A stretch of DNA of 64,000 nt from Saprospiraceae bacterium (GTDB lineage: Bacteria; Bacteroidota; Bacteroidia; Chitinophagales; Saprospiraceae), in the NCBI GenBank assembly GCA_022844565.1, contig JALHLK010000010.1:87618-151617 (forward strand), given 5' to 3'. Of the stretch, positions 1-8,837 are shown one piece after another. The translations under genes and the position numbers were made by a program. The notes under the pieces are model-generated. The model saw nothing but the letters and a program-made list of their open reading frames with translations. It had not been told where the DNA came from and made no database searches. Every line of letters starts with the position of its first letter. Within the stretch, counting starts at the first letter, position 1.

Positions 1-1
1 A

Positions 2-184
2 GAATTAGCAAAGCAATTGGGCAACCCAAAGATTGTTTTTCACAAAGCAGATGATATATTATTAAAAACCATTATACGTTCTAATCCAGGAATTGTCTTA
101 TTGAAGGATGGTAAAATCATCTACAAATGGCATAAAAAGCAATTGCCATCGTATGAAGAGATTAAGAAGGATTTTCTAAAATAA
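2..184 (+). CDS. C-terminal end of a DoxX/BT_3928-like membrane protein (partial)
   Basis: An open frame enters from the left edge and stops at the TAA at 182-184, giving about 60 residues of a C-terminus. The tail has a thioredoxin-like pattern: a stretch IVFHKADDILLKTIIRSNPG, then ...LLKDGKIIYKWHKKQLPS, which I associate with the C-terminal domain of Bacteroidota DoxX-family proteins of the BT_3928 type. That assignment is from memory of the family and only the tail is visible. It ends 5 bp before dusB on the same strand, so the two may be co-transcribed. No start is in the window. Confidence 0.6.
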   Translation, partial: ELAKQLGNPKIVFHKADDILLKTIIRSNPGIVLLKDGKIIYKWHKKQLPSYEEIKKDFLK

Positions 185-189
185 TTTAA

Positions 190-1224
190 ATGGTTAAAAT
201 TGGTGACAATCTTGATTTAGGGGATTTCCCTCTCTTACTCGCCCCGATGGAGGATGTGAGTGATCCACCATTTAGGGCACTTTGTAAACAACAGGGTTGC
301 GATATGATGTACACAGAATTTATCTCGGTAGAAGGGCTAATCAGAGATGCAGACAAAAGTGTACAGAAACTCGATATTTATGATGAGGAGAGGCCTATTG
401 GTATTCAAATATTTGGATCTGATCAATATTCTATGGAGAAAGCTGCTGGAATCGTAGAAGGAGCAAATCCTAATCTTTTAGACATCAATTATGGCTGTCC
501 GGTCAAAAAAGTGGTTTGTAAATTGGCAGGTGCGGGAATTTTACAGAACATCCCTTTGATGATGCAACTCACTTCAGCTATTGTTAAGTCAACCAATCTC
601 CCCGTCACTGTCAAAACAAGATTAGGCTGGGATGAAAGCTCCATCAATATTGTGGACGTAGCAGAAAGACTACAGGACATTGGTATAAAAGCTTTAAGTA
701 TCCACGGCCGGACGCGTAAACAGTTGTATAAAGGAGAGGCAGACTGGAGTTATATCGCAAAAGTAAAAGAAAATCCAAGAATGCAGATCCCTATATTTGG
801 CAATGGCGATATTGATTCTCCTCAAAAAGCAAAATTGTATAAAGAGCGTTATGGTGTAGATGGCTTGATGATTGGTCGAGCGAGTATAGGTTACCCTTGG
901 ATTTTTAGGGAGGTCAAACATTATTTTAAGACGGGAGAGCTTTTGGCACCGCCTTCTGTGGAAGAAAGAGTAGAAGCGACTCGTGAGCATCTAAGAAGAT
1001 CAATCGCTTGGAAAGGGGAAAAATTAGGTATTGTAGAGATGCGGAGACATTACACCAACTATTTTAGGGGCTTGCCTAATATCAAGCATTATCGCTCCCA
1101 GTTGGTGGGTACAATGAGTCCTGACGAGATATTTGACATTCTCAATAGAATAACATCAGAATATACGGGGTACGAGTTTGGAGAGGCTACCTATGAAATG
1201 GAGGAAATCGCTATGGTTGATTAA
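190..1224 (+). CDS. dusB: tRNA-dihydrouridine synthase, DusB type
   Basis: This FMN-dependent enzyme reduces specific uridines in the tRNA D-loop to dihydrouridine in the cytoplasm. The 344-residue length fits the family. The TIM-barrel signature is clear: LAPMEDVSDPPFR near residue 18 (FMN site), then DINYGCPVKKV with the presumed catalytic Cys103. Further on are VKTRLGW, SIHGRTRKQLYKGEADW, FGNGDI and GLMIGRASIGYPWIF, in the usual order. The ATG lies 5 bp after the previous stop and the N-terminus aligns with family starts. After it comes a 528-bp gap, so it probably ends its operon. Family assignment is very secure; the subclass (DusB) rests on overall pattern. Confidence 0.95.
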   Translation: MVKIGDNLDLGDFPLLLAPMEDVSDPPFRALCKQQGCDMMYTEFISVEGLIRDADKSVQKLDIYDEERPIGIQIFGSDQYSMEKAAGIVEGANPNLLDINYGCPVKKVVCKLAGAGILQNIPLMMQLTSAIVKSTNLPVTVKTRLGWDESSINIVDVAERLQDIGIKALSIHGRTRKQLYKGEADWSYIAKVKENPRMQIPIFGNGDIDSPQKAKLYKERYGVDGLMIGRASIGYPWIFREVKHYFKTGELLAPPSVEERVEATREHLRRSIAWKGEKLGIVEMRRHYTNYFRGLPNIKHYRSQLVGTMSPDEIFDILNRITSEYTGYEFGEATYEMEEIAMVD

Positions 1225-1233
1225 CTAGTGTAT

Positions 1234-1259
1234 GTTCTTTTGTCTTGATACAAAAGAAC
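1234..1259. repeat. 10-bp perfect hairpin, GTTCTTTTGT/ACAAAAGAAC
   Basis: GTTCTTTTGT at 1234-1243 pairs perfectly with ACAAAAGAAC at 1250-1259 around a 6-nt loop (cttgat). It begins 10 bp after the dusB stop. It is AT-rich and has no T-tract on the + strand, so it is a weak terminator candidate. The motif resembles intergenic repeats common in Bacteroidota genomes (impression, not checked). Confidence 0.6.
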
Positions 1260-1275
1260 CAAAAAATCAAGGCTG

Positions 1276-1458
1276 TTAGAAATTTACCTAAAATCTTTCC
1301 TTCAATCCTAAATTCTAAAAACTCGCTTTAACCTTTGTACTTCTTTATTTAGTTCAGGTTAAACTTGCTTTACCGCAACTTTATTATGCAGAAAGTGCTC
1401 AAACAGTTTAGAATTTTTAACGGATTGAATACAAGATTTCTTAACGCTAAATTTCTAA
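1276..1458. repeat. Nested inverted-repeat element
   Basis: Three inverted repeats are nested around one centre. TTAGAAATTTA at 1276-1286 pairs with 1448-1458. AAATTCTAAA at 1310-1319 pairs with 1407-1416. TTTAACCT at 1327-1334 pairs with 1356-1363. The nesting order is consistent with one folded arm structure of about 180 nt, as in a miniature mobile element or structured RNA. The arms are short and AT-rich, so chance is not excluded. Confidence 0.4.
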
Positions 1459-1752
1459 AGGCCGACCAAGAAAAAGAAATTCCAGTAAACACATGTGCAA
1501 GGAAAATTAATAATTAGTACTAAATACCTTGCAGTTAAATTTTAAAATTTAAGAATATATTATTGAAATTCAAATGGTTAGATTCTTTTATGATACCCTG
1601 ATTAAAAACCCAGTAGAAAATTTTTTATCAAAGTGAGATCATCTCTGTTGTAAATAATCACCTCGATCATTATTTTGACGATGTAAAGTAAAATTGAGTG
1701 AAAGCCATATGATTGCTGTGGTCCTTCACTGAAATTGAAAATTCATTTTTGA

Positions 1753-3021
1753 TTACAATACGATCAATTCAGATCGCTCAGGACCTGTACTTACGATAGA
1801 GATTTTAGTTTCTAAAAGACCTTCTAACTTTTGAATATACTCTTGGGCGGTATTAGGAAGTGAACCAAAATCTTTTATTCCAGCAAGATCACTATTCCAT
1901 CCCTTCTCTTCTGAATATTCAATTCCTACAGGATTTGACACGATGTCAAAAGGCATTTCTTCAGTAAGTTGTCCATTACTGATGTATTTTTGGCCTATCA
2001 TGATGTTATCAAAAGTGTTTAATACATCAAGTTTTGTAATAATAATTTGAGTAACACCATTGAGCATAATGGTATATTTTAACTGAGGGATATCTATCCA
2101 GCCACATCTTCGCGACCTTCCTGTGGTAGCTCCAAATTCATGACCTATTCTTCGTAAAGTCTCTCCGATCTCGTTGTCTAATTCTGTTGGGAATGGACCT
2201 GATCCTACACGAGTACAATAAGCTTTGGCGATACCGATAACTTCTCTTATTTTAGAAGGTGCAACACCTAGGCCACTGCAAACTCCTGCACTAATCGTAT
2301 TTGAAGAAGTGACAAATGGATACGTACCATAATCGATATCAAGCATAGACCCTTGAGCCCCTTCTGCCAAAACTCTTTTACCCGCTTTTAATTCGTCATT
2401 GATGTAGTATTCGCCATTAATACTTTTTAATCCTTTGATTTCTGCAAGGCTATTAAACCACTTTTCCTCCTCTGCTTGAAGATCAAATGAGGTTTCTGGA
2501 TATAACTTGAGTAGGCCGAGGTGCTTTTCTTTCAGAATAGTATATTTTTTTTCAAAATCAGGTAAAAAGATATCACCTACTCTCAAGCCATTACGACCTG
2601 TTTTATCCATGTATGTTGGACCTATACCTTTGAGTGTAGAACCAATTTTGCTTTCACCTTTAGAAGATTCTGAAGCTGCATCAAGCATTCTGTGAGTAGG
2701 AAGGATCAAGTGCGCTTTTTTAGAAATCATCAGACGACTTCTATACTCTATACCTGCTTGATCGAGAGCTGCCAATTCCTTTTCGAAAGTGATAGGATCT
2801 ATTACGACACCATTCCCAATGATGTTGGTGATATTAGATCTGAAAACCCCAGAAGGAATAGTATGAAGCACATATTTTTTATCTTTGATAATAATGGTGT
2901 GACCAGCGTTAGGCCCTCCTTGAAATCTACAAACAATATCATATTGGTCAGCTATAAAATCTACAATTTTACCTTTGCCCTCATCACCCCACTGTAGCCC
3001 TAATAATACGTCAACGTACAT
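1753..3021 (-). CDS. purA: Adenylosuccinate synthase
   Basis: PurA condenses IMP with aspartate, using GTP, to give adenylosuccinate, the first committed step from IMP to AMP. The 422-residue protein has the GTP/IMP motif WGDEGKGK at residues 11-18 with catalytic Asp13, and GPNAGHT with His41. It also has SSKGESKIGSTLKGIGPTYMDK, the motif LAEGAQGSMLDIDYGTYPFVTSS, and GRSRRCGWID near residue 300. Length and start fit the family. It is transcribed leftward from a gap that carries a TAACTTTG box 39 bp upstream of the ATG. It ends convergent with dusB. Nothing unusual is seen. Confidence 0.98.
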   Translation of the reverse strand: MYVDVLLGLQWGDEGKGKIVDFIADQYDIVCRFQGGPNAGHTIIIKDKKYVLHTIPSGVFRSNITNIIGNGVVIDPITFEKELAALDQAGIEYRSRLMISKKAHLILPTHRMLDAASESSKGESKIGSTLKGIGPTYMDKTGRNGLRVGDIFLPDFEKKYTILKEKHLGLLKLYPETSFDLQAEEEKWFNSLAEIKGLKSINGEYYINDELKAGKRVLAEGAQGSMLDIDYGTYPFVTSSNTISAGVCSGLGVAPSKIREVIGIAKAYCTRVGSGPFPTELDNEIGETLRRIGHEFGATTGRSRRCGWIDIPQLKYTIMLNGVTQIIITKLDVLNTFDNIMIGQKYISNGQLTEEMPFDIVSNPVGIEYSEEKGWNSDLAGIKDFGSLPNTAQEYIQKLEGLLETKISIVSTGPERSELIVL

Positions 3022-3333
3022 ATAAAATGTATTAATTTATCGTTTAGAAAATAAAGAGTCAAAGTTACTTTAAATATTAAAAAATTTAAATATTAAACTA
3101 CTTTTTTGCATAAAAACAAAATTAAGTTTGAAATTTACTAATTAATTCTAGCTGTAAATGTAAAATATTTGTTTTTGAAAAAAGGAGATTCTAAAGATGA
3201 TATAGTTTTTAAGGTTATATTGGTTGAAATTTAAAACGAATCTTTCCATTTAAGACTTCTGCTCAGCCAAGCCTTCATTTCGCTTGTTTAAACTTTCGAC
3301 ATTCATCTTTTGACTTTCAACTGTCAACTTTCA
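3022..3333. other. 312-bp gap between purA and pth
   Basis: AT-rich, with the candidate purA promoter at its left end. Around 3255-3340 there is a pyrimidine-rich stretch of short imperfect repeats (tttcgac, tttgactttcaac, tgtcaacttttc). No coding frame or strong hairpin is seen. Confidence 0.5.
3060..3067 (-). promoter_or_regulatory. Candidate -7 box (TAACTTTG) for purA
   Basis: Reads TAACTTTG on the minus strand, matching the Bacteroidota TAnnTTTG -7 consensus, and lies 39 bp upstream of the purA ATG. No clear TTTG -33 element is present at the usual 19-21 bp spacing. The identical octamer precedes the amidophosphoribosyltransferase-like gene. Confidence 0.45.
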
Positions 3334-3966
3334 CTAAATCACTTTTTTGTTATACTTTTCCATTGTAAACTTAGTACCAATACTGCAAAAGGAAACACAA
3401 GCATTAGCAGCCTCAATTTTTATAAAGTCTATATCTTTTTGTTCTTCTTTAGACCATCTACCCAAGACAAAATTTACTTGGCGACCATTGGAGAAGCTAT
3501 TGCCAATGCCGACTCTGAGTCTTGCGTAGTCATTTCCTCCTAAGGTCAGGTCTATATTTTTTAGACCATTATGGCCTCCATCACTTCCTTTTTCTCTCAA
3601 TCTCAAGGTGCCAAAATCTAGATTTAGGTCATCCAAAACTACTAAAATATTGGATTTTTCTATTTTTTGGGTAGTCATCCAATGTTTGACGGCTTTACCA
3701 CTCAAATTTACGTAAGTGGTAGGTTTGATCAAAATGAGTGTTCTTCCTTTTACTTTGATTTCAGTGTAAAATGCACTGCTTCCGCTTTCCCATTTACCAT
3801 CGTATTTCGAAGCTAAAGTATCCATAATGTCAAAACCTATATTATGACGTGTTCCGTCGTAGTCACTACCTATATTACCTATTCCAACTATTAGATATTT
3901 CATTGGATCAAATTCTATTTCTTGTTTTTTTTTCTTAAAAAAGTTGAGAAAAGGGATGTAAATCAT
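3334..3966 (-). CDS. pth: Peptidyl-tRNA hydrolase
   Basis: Pth cleaves peptidyl-tRNAs released prematurely from ribosomes, recycling tRNA. The family core begins KYLIVGIGNIGSDYDGTRHNIGFD, with the catalytic His in TRHN, and continues with KPTTYVNLSGKAV, LVVLDDLNLDFGTLRLREKGSDGGHNGLKNI and the acidic DY-RLRVGIG segment. The annotated 210-residue form has a 21-residue basic N-terminal extension. An internal ATG at 3903 would give the compact form, in which the catalytic His is residue 20 as in E. coli. The longer start is preferred because it follows the upstream stop by 3 bp and, from memory, many Bacteroidota Pth proteins carry such an extension. It forms a tight pair with the upstream amidotransferase gene. 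Confidence 0.93.
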   Translation of the reverse strand: MIYIPFLNFFKKKKQEIEFDPMKYLIVGIGNIGSDYDGTRHNIGFDIMDTLASKYDGKWESGSSAFYTEIKVKGRTLILIKPTTYVNLSGKAVKHWMTTQKIEKSNILVVLDDLNLDFGTLRLREKGSDGGHNGLKNIDLTLGGNDYARLRVGIGNSFSNGRQVNFVLGRWSKEEQKDIDFIKIEAANACVSFCSIGTKFTMEKYNKKVI

Positions 3967-3969
3967 GAC

Positions 3970-5862
3970 TTAGTAAGCGCGTGTATTTACATTTTTCATA
4001 AAATTAATAAATGCTCTGTTGACAACTCTTACACCTCCTACTGTCGGATAGTTGCCAGTAAAGTACCAATCGCCTTCGTGATCTGGACTTGATTTATGTA
4101 AATTTTCAACGGTTTGATAAATGATTTCTACTTCGGGTTTAATATCGTCTGCTCGCACCAACTTAGCAATTTGGGTAGAAATTTCTTCGTCAGTATAAAT
4201 GTCATAAATTTTTTGAACATGATTGACCATTTCTTCCACTGGTTTTTGTTCTTCGGCAAGACATAAATCGTATATTTCCTCTAGAAAATCTTCTTTATTA
4301 TCTCTTTCAAGAAGTGCAAGTACCGCTCTGAATGCAACAAAGTCTTTAATTTTACTCATATCAATACCATAGCAATCAGGGTATTTTATTTGAGGAGCTG
4401 AAGAGACAATGATGATTTTTTTTGGTTTCAATCTAGAAAGTATATAAATGATGCTATCCCTAAGTGTGGTCCCTCTCACAATACTATCATCGATAAGTAC
4501 TAACGTATCTACCTCATTTTTTACAATACCATAAGTGACGTCATACACATGTGCGACCATTTCTCCTCTAGAAGAATCATCTGCTATAAATGTACGCAAT
4601 TTCTCATCTTTATTGGCTAATTTTTCAACTCTTGGCCTAAGTGCAAGAATTTTATTGAGCTCATTTGCATCTAAGGGTTGAGGAGCGTTAAGTATTTTTT
4701 CTTTTTTTAAATTATCACACACATCTTGAAGCCCTTCTATCATTCCTAAAAAAGCCACTTCTGCAGTATTTGGAATAAAGGAGAATACCGTATTCTCGAA
4801 GTCATAATCGATGGCTTTTACAATCTGAGGAACAAGATGATTACCTAAAGCTTTTCTTTCTAAATAAATGTCTCGATCATTGCCTTTTGAAAAATAAATT
4901 CTTTCAAACGAACAAGATTTCCTTGGCAATGGATCTTTTACTTTTACCTCTGAGATTTCTCCATTTTTTTTAATAATTAATGCATGACCTGGTTGAATTT
5001 CTTTAACTTGCCAGTGTCTCACATCAAAACATGTCTGGATAGGAGGTCTCTCGGAAGCAACAACAGCAACTTCATCATCGTAATAATAGTATGCAGGCCT
5101 TATACCTGCTGGATCTCTAAGAACAAAAGCATCACCATGACCGATAAGTCCCGCAATGACATATCCTCCATCGAATTTTCTGCATGATCTCGTTAAAATT
5201 CGCTCAACATCTAATTGTTCTACGATAAATTTATTGATTTCAATGTTCTTGTATCCTTCTCTTTTGTAAATGTCAAAAATACGCTGTACCTCATCATCTA
5301 AGAAATGGCCAATTTTTTCCATCACCGTCACTGTATCAGAAACTTCTTTAGGGTATTGTCCAAATGAAAGTAACTCCTCAAATAGTTCGTCGATATTGGT
5401 CATATTAAAATTACCGGCACATACCAGATTTCGACTTATCCAGTTATTTTGTCTTAAAAACGGATGTACTGTTTCTATACTGTTCCCACCATGGGTACCA
5501 TATCTAAGATGACCTAGGAGCAACTCACCAGTGTAGGGTTTGTTGATTTTTAGCCAGTCAATATCTTGTAATTGTTCTTTGGATACGTTTTCGAAATTAT
5601 GATAAACTCCTTCAAAAAGTTCTTTTAAATAATTTGGACCGATGCTTCTTTTTCTTGAGATATAACGATTACCAGGTGCCATATCAAGCTTAATGGTAGC
5701 TATACCAGCACCATCTTGACCTCTATTTCGCTGTTTTTGGAGCAATAATTGAAGTTTTGTGAGACCATATAAAGGCGTCCCATACTTTTCTGTATAGAAT
5801 TCTAAAGGTTTAAGGAGACGGATTAAAGCTAAGCCGCACTCGTGTTTGATTTGATCGCTCAT
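3970..5862 (-). CDS. Amidophosphoribosyltransferase-like protein (second PurF type of Bacteroidota)
   Basis: An N-terminal class II glutamine amidotransferase domain (about residues 1-300) is joined to a type I phosphoribosyltransferase domain. KHECGLALIRLLKP carries the presumed nucleophile Cys9, so eight residues would need removal to free it. NRGQDGAGIAT and LLGHLRYGTHG are glutaminase motifs, and VLIDDSIVRGTTLRDSI near residue 460 is the PRPP-binding loop. At 630 residues it is longer than classical PurF (about 500) and matches a longer PurF-like form known in Bacteroidota. The purine-pathway role is inferred. It may be a paralogue with a different amine acceptor. It lies 3 bp upstream of pth and has its own promoter candidate. 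Confidence 0.85.
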   Translation of the reverse strand: MSDQIKHECGLALIRLLKPLEFYTEKYGTPLYGLTKLQLLLQKQRNRGQDGAGIATIKLDMAPGNRYISRKRSIGPNYLKELFEGVYHNFENVSKEQLQDIDWLKINKPYTGELLLGHLRYGTHGGNSIETVHPFLRQNNWISRNLVCAGNFNMTNIDELFEELLSFGQYPKEVSDTVTVMEKIGHFLDDEVQRIFDIYKREGYKNIEINKFIVEQLDVERILTRSCRKFDGGYVIAGLIGHGDAFVLRDPAGIRPAYYYYDDEVAVVASERPPIQTCFDVRHWQVKEIQPGHALIIKKNGEISEVKVKDPLPRKSCSFERIYFSKGNDRDIYLERKALGNHLVPQIVKAIDYDFENTVFSFIPNTAEVAFLGMIEGLQDVCDNLKKEKILNAPQPLDANELNKILALRPRVEKLANKDEKLRTFIADDSSRGEMVAHVYDVTYGIVKNEVDTLVLIDDSIVRGTTLRDSIIYILSRLKPKKIIIVSSAPQIKYPDCYGIDMSKIKDFVAFRAVLALLERDNKEDFLEEIYDLCLAEEQKPVEEMVNHVQKIYDIYTDEEISTQIAKLVRADDIKPEVEIIYQTVENLHKSSPDHEGDWYFTGNYPTVGGVRVVNRAFINFMKNVNTRAY

Positions 5863-5894
5863 TGTATTTTGCGAATGTTATTAAATTGTTGCCG

Positions 5895-5902
5895 CAAAGT
5901 TA
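5895..5902 (-). promoter_or_regulatory. Candidate -7 box (TAACTTTG) for the amidophosphoribosyltransferase-like gene
   Basis: TAACTTTG on the minus strand, 33 bp upstream of the ATG at 5862. Same octamer as at purA. No clear -33 TTTG is seen, so this rests on the -7 box and position alone. Confidence 0.4.
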
Positions 5903-6160
5903 ATGAATATTTCGAGTATCAGGTTTTTTAATTTTATTATTTTTAAGGAGTTTCTGACTGATATTTTTTGGCTTTTTATCTCTGGCTTATGATCTTTGGT
6001 CTTTAGCGTTTTAGGATTTTGGCGTATTAGTTGGTTAGCTATTGGTCTTTAGTGTTTTAGGATTTTAGCAAATTGTGGGTGTCTTTGGCTGATGGTCTTT
6101 GATCTTTAGCTACTCTTTAGATTTTGGTTTTAGTCTTAGCGAGAAATACTGATTACTAAA

Positions 6161-6266
6161 TTGCCCCGCAGGGAATTGCCAAATTGCTCAAATTGCGGCT
6201 TTTGCCAATTGCCTCATTGCCCCGCAGGGAATTGCCAAATTGCTCAAATTGCGGCTTTAGCCAATT
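6161..6266. repeat. Two tandem copies of a 56-bp unit
   Basis: A 50-bp segment at 6161-6210 recurs at 6217-6266 with only two differences, giving a 56-bp period. Each copy contains ttgccccgcagggaattgcc and then ctcaaattgcggctttngcc. A third, truncated start (caaattgccca) follows at 6269. The GC content is higher than the surroundings. Function unknown. Confidence 0.8.
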
Positions 6267-6294
6267 ACCAAATTGCCCATTGTCATTTTGTTAA

Positions 6295-6885
6295 TTATTC
6301 CAATAGTTTCTTTTTGAAGCTTTCAAATTCTTCATTGGTAATTAATCCTTTTTCTTTCATGTCACCCAAATCTTTTAATTTGTCAATTAGGGTAGATGAA
6401 TTAGCATTTTTCTCTTTGGTTTTTTGTTCATTTTGTATTTCTTTAGCTACTTCTTTGCCTTTTTCAAACTTTTCGTCATAATACTTTTTCAATCTTGAAG
6501 GGTCAAAATCTAGAAATGTACCACCAGTTTCGAAATGTTTTTTAAATACTTCACCTAATGCGTATGAAGAAGCACCTGATAAGATGGCTAAAGTGACACC
6601 TCCTAAAATACTTCCCACACCGGGTATAAATTTTACAGCTCTTGCACCTAACCTAGCCAATCCACTGCCTGTTAAGGAGGAAATAATTGCCTTGCCTTCT
6701 GTTTGTTTAAAATCAATTTCGTATAGTTTAGCTAATTGCCTAATCATATCCAATTGTATGGCACTCACCGCGACTAAGTCTGCAATCGGGATAGGAATGA
6801 AACCCGCACCCATAGACCACACTACATGATTTTTAATGATAGAATCAGCACTTTCGTTTCTGTTTGATTTCTTTATATCGTCCAT
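6295..6885 (-). CDS. DUF697-family membrane protein with C-terminal SHOCT-like motif
   Basis: The core resembles the DUF697 (YcjF-like) family. A typical segment is GAGFIPIPIADLVAVSAIQLDMI, followed by LAKLYEID and a glycine-rich hydrophobic stretch (about residues 60-110 of the short form: SSLTGSGLARLGARAVKFIPGVGSILGG...) that is probably membrane-embedded. The last 30 residues, IDKLKDLGDMKEKGLITNEEFESFKKKLL, fit the SHOCT pattern of short C-terminal oligomerisation motifs. The start is placed at MDDIKKSNRN (ATG at 6883-6885). A 20-residue hydrophobic upstream extension is possible but looks like untranslated sequence. Function unknown; it stands alone between two non-coding stretches. Confidence 0.8.
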   Translation of the reverse strand: MDDIKKSNRNESADSIIKNHVVWSMGAGFIPIPIADLVAVSAIQLDMIRQLAKLYEIDFKQTEGKAIISSLTGSGLARLGARAVKFIPGVGSILGGVTLAILSGASSYALGEVFKKHFETGGTFLDFDPSRLKKYYDEKFEKGKEVAKEIQNEQKTKEKNANSSTLIDKLKDLGDMKEKGLITNEEFESFKKKLLE

Positions 6886-7321
6886 GTTTATTTTTATTAT
6901 TAAATTTAAGACAAATATCATACTAAACGGATGAATTAGAATCAAAAGTTTCGATAATATGGTTGAAATAAACGACTGAATTTAATAATAAGGGTATTTT
7001 GATGTGTTTCTTGAAGAAATATCATCAACAAAATAAGTGTATTTTCAAACATTATCATAAAGTGTAATTGATGTATTGAATTTTTAATAAATACAATGAG
7101 TCACTAAGAGATCCAAATAAGCAACTTTCATATATAAAAAAGGAAGAAATTATTAGTGTCTGTAAATCATATATTTGCTAATTTTATGACCTATATTTTA
7201 TGATATTAAATTATTCCTATATGTTAAAATAATGAAACTTAATGGAAAAAGTATATTAAAATTTAAATATCTAAATTTAAGGGTTTACTTTTGTAGGATA
7301 TTTAATTAATCAGACTTTACC
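6886..7321. other. 436-bp AT-rich divergent gap
   Basis: Lies between two divergently transcribed genes, so it should hold promoters for both. Apart from the TACTTTTG box before the peroxidase I see no further signal, hairpin or repeat. Confidence 0.5.
7286..7293 (+). promoter_or_regulatory. Candidate -7 box (TACTTTTG) for the cytochrome c peroxidase
   Basis: Matches TAnnTTTG and lies 28 bp upstream of the ATG at 7322. No TTTG occurs at the expected -33 position. Confidence 0.4.
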
Positions 7322-8647
7322 ATGAATTCGAAAAATATTATCTACTTATGCGCTTTAATGTTTACACTTTCTTCATGTTTAAATGAAAATACAGAAAGTT
7401 ATCGATTAGATTCTGAATTGGATCAACTTTTAGTGGATCGCAATGATTTTATATTACCGGCGTCGACTGATTTTAATAAAATTCCACAATCAAAGGTCAA
7501 TCCTTTGACTAGGGAGAAGGTAGATCTTGGAAAATTATTATTTTTTGAAACTGCATTTGGTGTAGAAAGTAAAAAACCGGAATTAGCGGGTACATTTAGC
7601 TGTTCTTCGTGTCATGTGCCAGAAAAAGGTTTTAGACCTGGACTTAAGCAAGGCATAGCCGATGGTGCTGTAGGTTTTGGAAAATTAGGAGATGGAAGAG
7701 TAAAATTAGAATCATATAAAGATGACGAAATAGATGCACAAGGAGCAAGGCCTCTAGCTGTTCTTAATACCGCTTTTGTACATAATACTATGTGGAATGG
7801 TTCTTTTGGTGATGGTTTTGCCAATGTGGGCACAGAAAAAGTATGGGGAAAGCACGATCCAGGAACAGCGATCAATGCGCAGAAACTCGGAGCATTAGAA
7901 GGTCAAAATATCGAAGGCTTAATCGTACATAGATTACTATACAATAAAGCTCTTATTGAAAAATTTGGCTATACACAAAGGTTTGACCGAGCATTTCCAA
8001 ATATGCCAGAAGAGGAAAGGTACTCGCGAAAAGCCGCCAGTTTTGCAATTTCTGCATATTTACGTGCATTGACCACGGATCAAGCACCTTTCCAAATGTG
8101 GCTAAAAGGAGATAGAAATGCCATGACAGATCAACAAAAGAAAGGGGCAATATTGTTTTTTAGCAAAGCAGCTTGTAATGGTTGTCATTTTGAAAAAAAC
8201 TTGGGATCTAATACATTCCATGCATTAGGACTAAATGACCTTTTTGAAGTAGGTGGAAGAAAAACTTCTCTTGCTGATAGACGTAATCTAGGTAGGGGAG
8301 GCTTTACTGAAAAAGAAGAAGATATGTTTAAGTTTAGGGCACCTCAATTATATAATTTAGGTGATGGTGGCCCATATTTCCACGGAGCGTCTAAGCAAAG
8401 TCTAGAAGAGGTTATTGAATATAAAATAAAAGGGATAGCAGAAAACCACAGAGTACCAAAAGATAAGCTATCTTATTATATGTACGATAAAGGACTTTCA
8501 GCGCAGGAAAAAGCAGATTTAGTAGAATTTGTAAGAGAAGGCCTTAGAGACCCAAATCTAAAAAGGTATGTACCCGCTAAAGTAAATTCTGGCAATTGCT
8601 TCCCTAATAATGATCCTCAATCGAGGAAGGATATGGGGTGTGAGTAG
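7322..8647 (+). CDS. Di-haem cytochrome c peroxidase family lipoprotein
   Basis: A 441-residue periplasm-facing protein of the bacterial cytochrome c peroxidase/MauG family, which uses two c-type haems to reduce peroxide or oxidise a partner. Two haem-binding motifs are visible: CSSCH near residue 94 and CNGCH near residue 284. Family segments VDLGKLLFFE, CHVPEKGFRPG, FRAPQLYNLGDGGPYFHGA and LSAQEKADLVEFVREGL are in order. The N-terminus is a lipoprotein signal ending in LSSC (Cys19), so it is probably anchored in a membrane. The final 20 residues with two cysteines are unusual but minor. It is monocistronic, with a divergent neighbour upstream and a convergent one downstream. The true electron donor and substrate cannot be read from sequence. 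Confidence 0.93.
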   Translation: MNSKNIIYLCALMFTLSSCLNENTESYRLDSELDQLLVDRNDFILPASTDFNKIPQSKVNPLTREKVDLGKLLFFETAFGVESKKPELAGTFSCSSCHVPEKGFRPGLKQGIADGAVGFGKLGDGRVKLESYKDDEIDAQGARPLAVLNTAFVHNTMWNGSFGDGFANVGTEKVWGKHDPGTAINAQKLGALEGQNIEGLIVHRLLYNKALIEKFGYTQRFDRAFPNMPEEERYSRKAASFAISAYLRALTTDQAPFQMWLKGDRNAMTDQQKKGAILFFSKAACNGCHFEKNLGSNTFHALGLNDLFEVGGRKTSLADRRNLGRGGFTEKEEDMFKFRAPQLYNLGDGGPYFHGASKQSLEEVIEYKIKGIAENHRVPKDKLSYYMYDKGLSAQEKADLVEFVREGLRDPNLKRYVPAKVNSGNCFPNNDPQSRKDMGCE

Positions 8648-8837
8648 ATGTTAGGGGTTAGATGTTAGGGGTTAGGTTTTAGATGTTAGCTAACTGATGC
8701 AAGTTGTGAAACTTAAATTACACTTACATCAACAGCGACAATTAAAGTACAAAGTTTATTAGACATACTAAAAACAGACAAAGACCAAAGGTCATTGCCT
8801 CTAGAATACCTAATACCTTATAACTAGAGCCTAAAAC

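Larger units (their letters stand above)
1225..1752. other. Gene-free 528-bp gap with nested inverted repeats
   Basis: No convincing coding frame is present. The left half contains a hairpin at 1234-1259 and three further nested inverted repeats between 1276 and 1458, listed separately. The right half (about 1500-1750) is AT-rich with no structure I could identify. It lies between the end of dusB and the end of purA, i.e. between convergent genes, so it is not expected to hold promoters. Confidence 0.6.
5863..6294. other. 432-bp gap with low-complexity and tandem repeats
   Basis: After the promoter region (to about 5930), positions 5960-6130 consist of loosely repeated words such as ggtctttagcgttttaggat and gatctttggtctttag. 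A cleaner 56-bp tandem repeat follows (listed separately). No coding frame is credible here. Confidence 0.55.

Noticed and set aside
5960..6130. Low-complexity ctttag/ttttagga word repeats as a decayed gene
   Set aside because: No frame stays open and the pattern is simple-sequence drift.
6161..6481. 106-codon plus-strand frame over the 56-bp repeat
   Set aside because: Its start is translated repeat and the rest is antisense to the DUF697/SHOCT gene.
6886..6945. Upstream start of the DUF697 protein at 6945
   Set aside because: The extra 20 residues are an odd hydrophobic stretch absent from the family pattern; MDDIKK at 6885 is a normal start.
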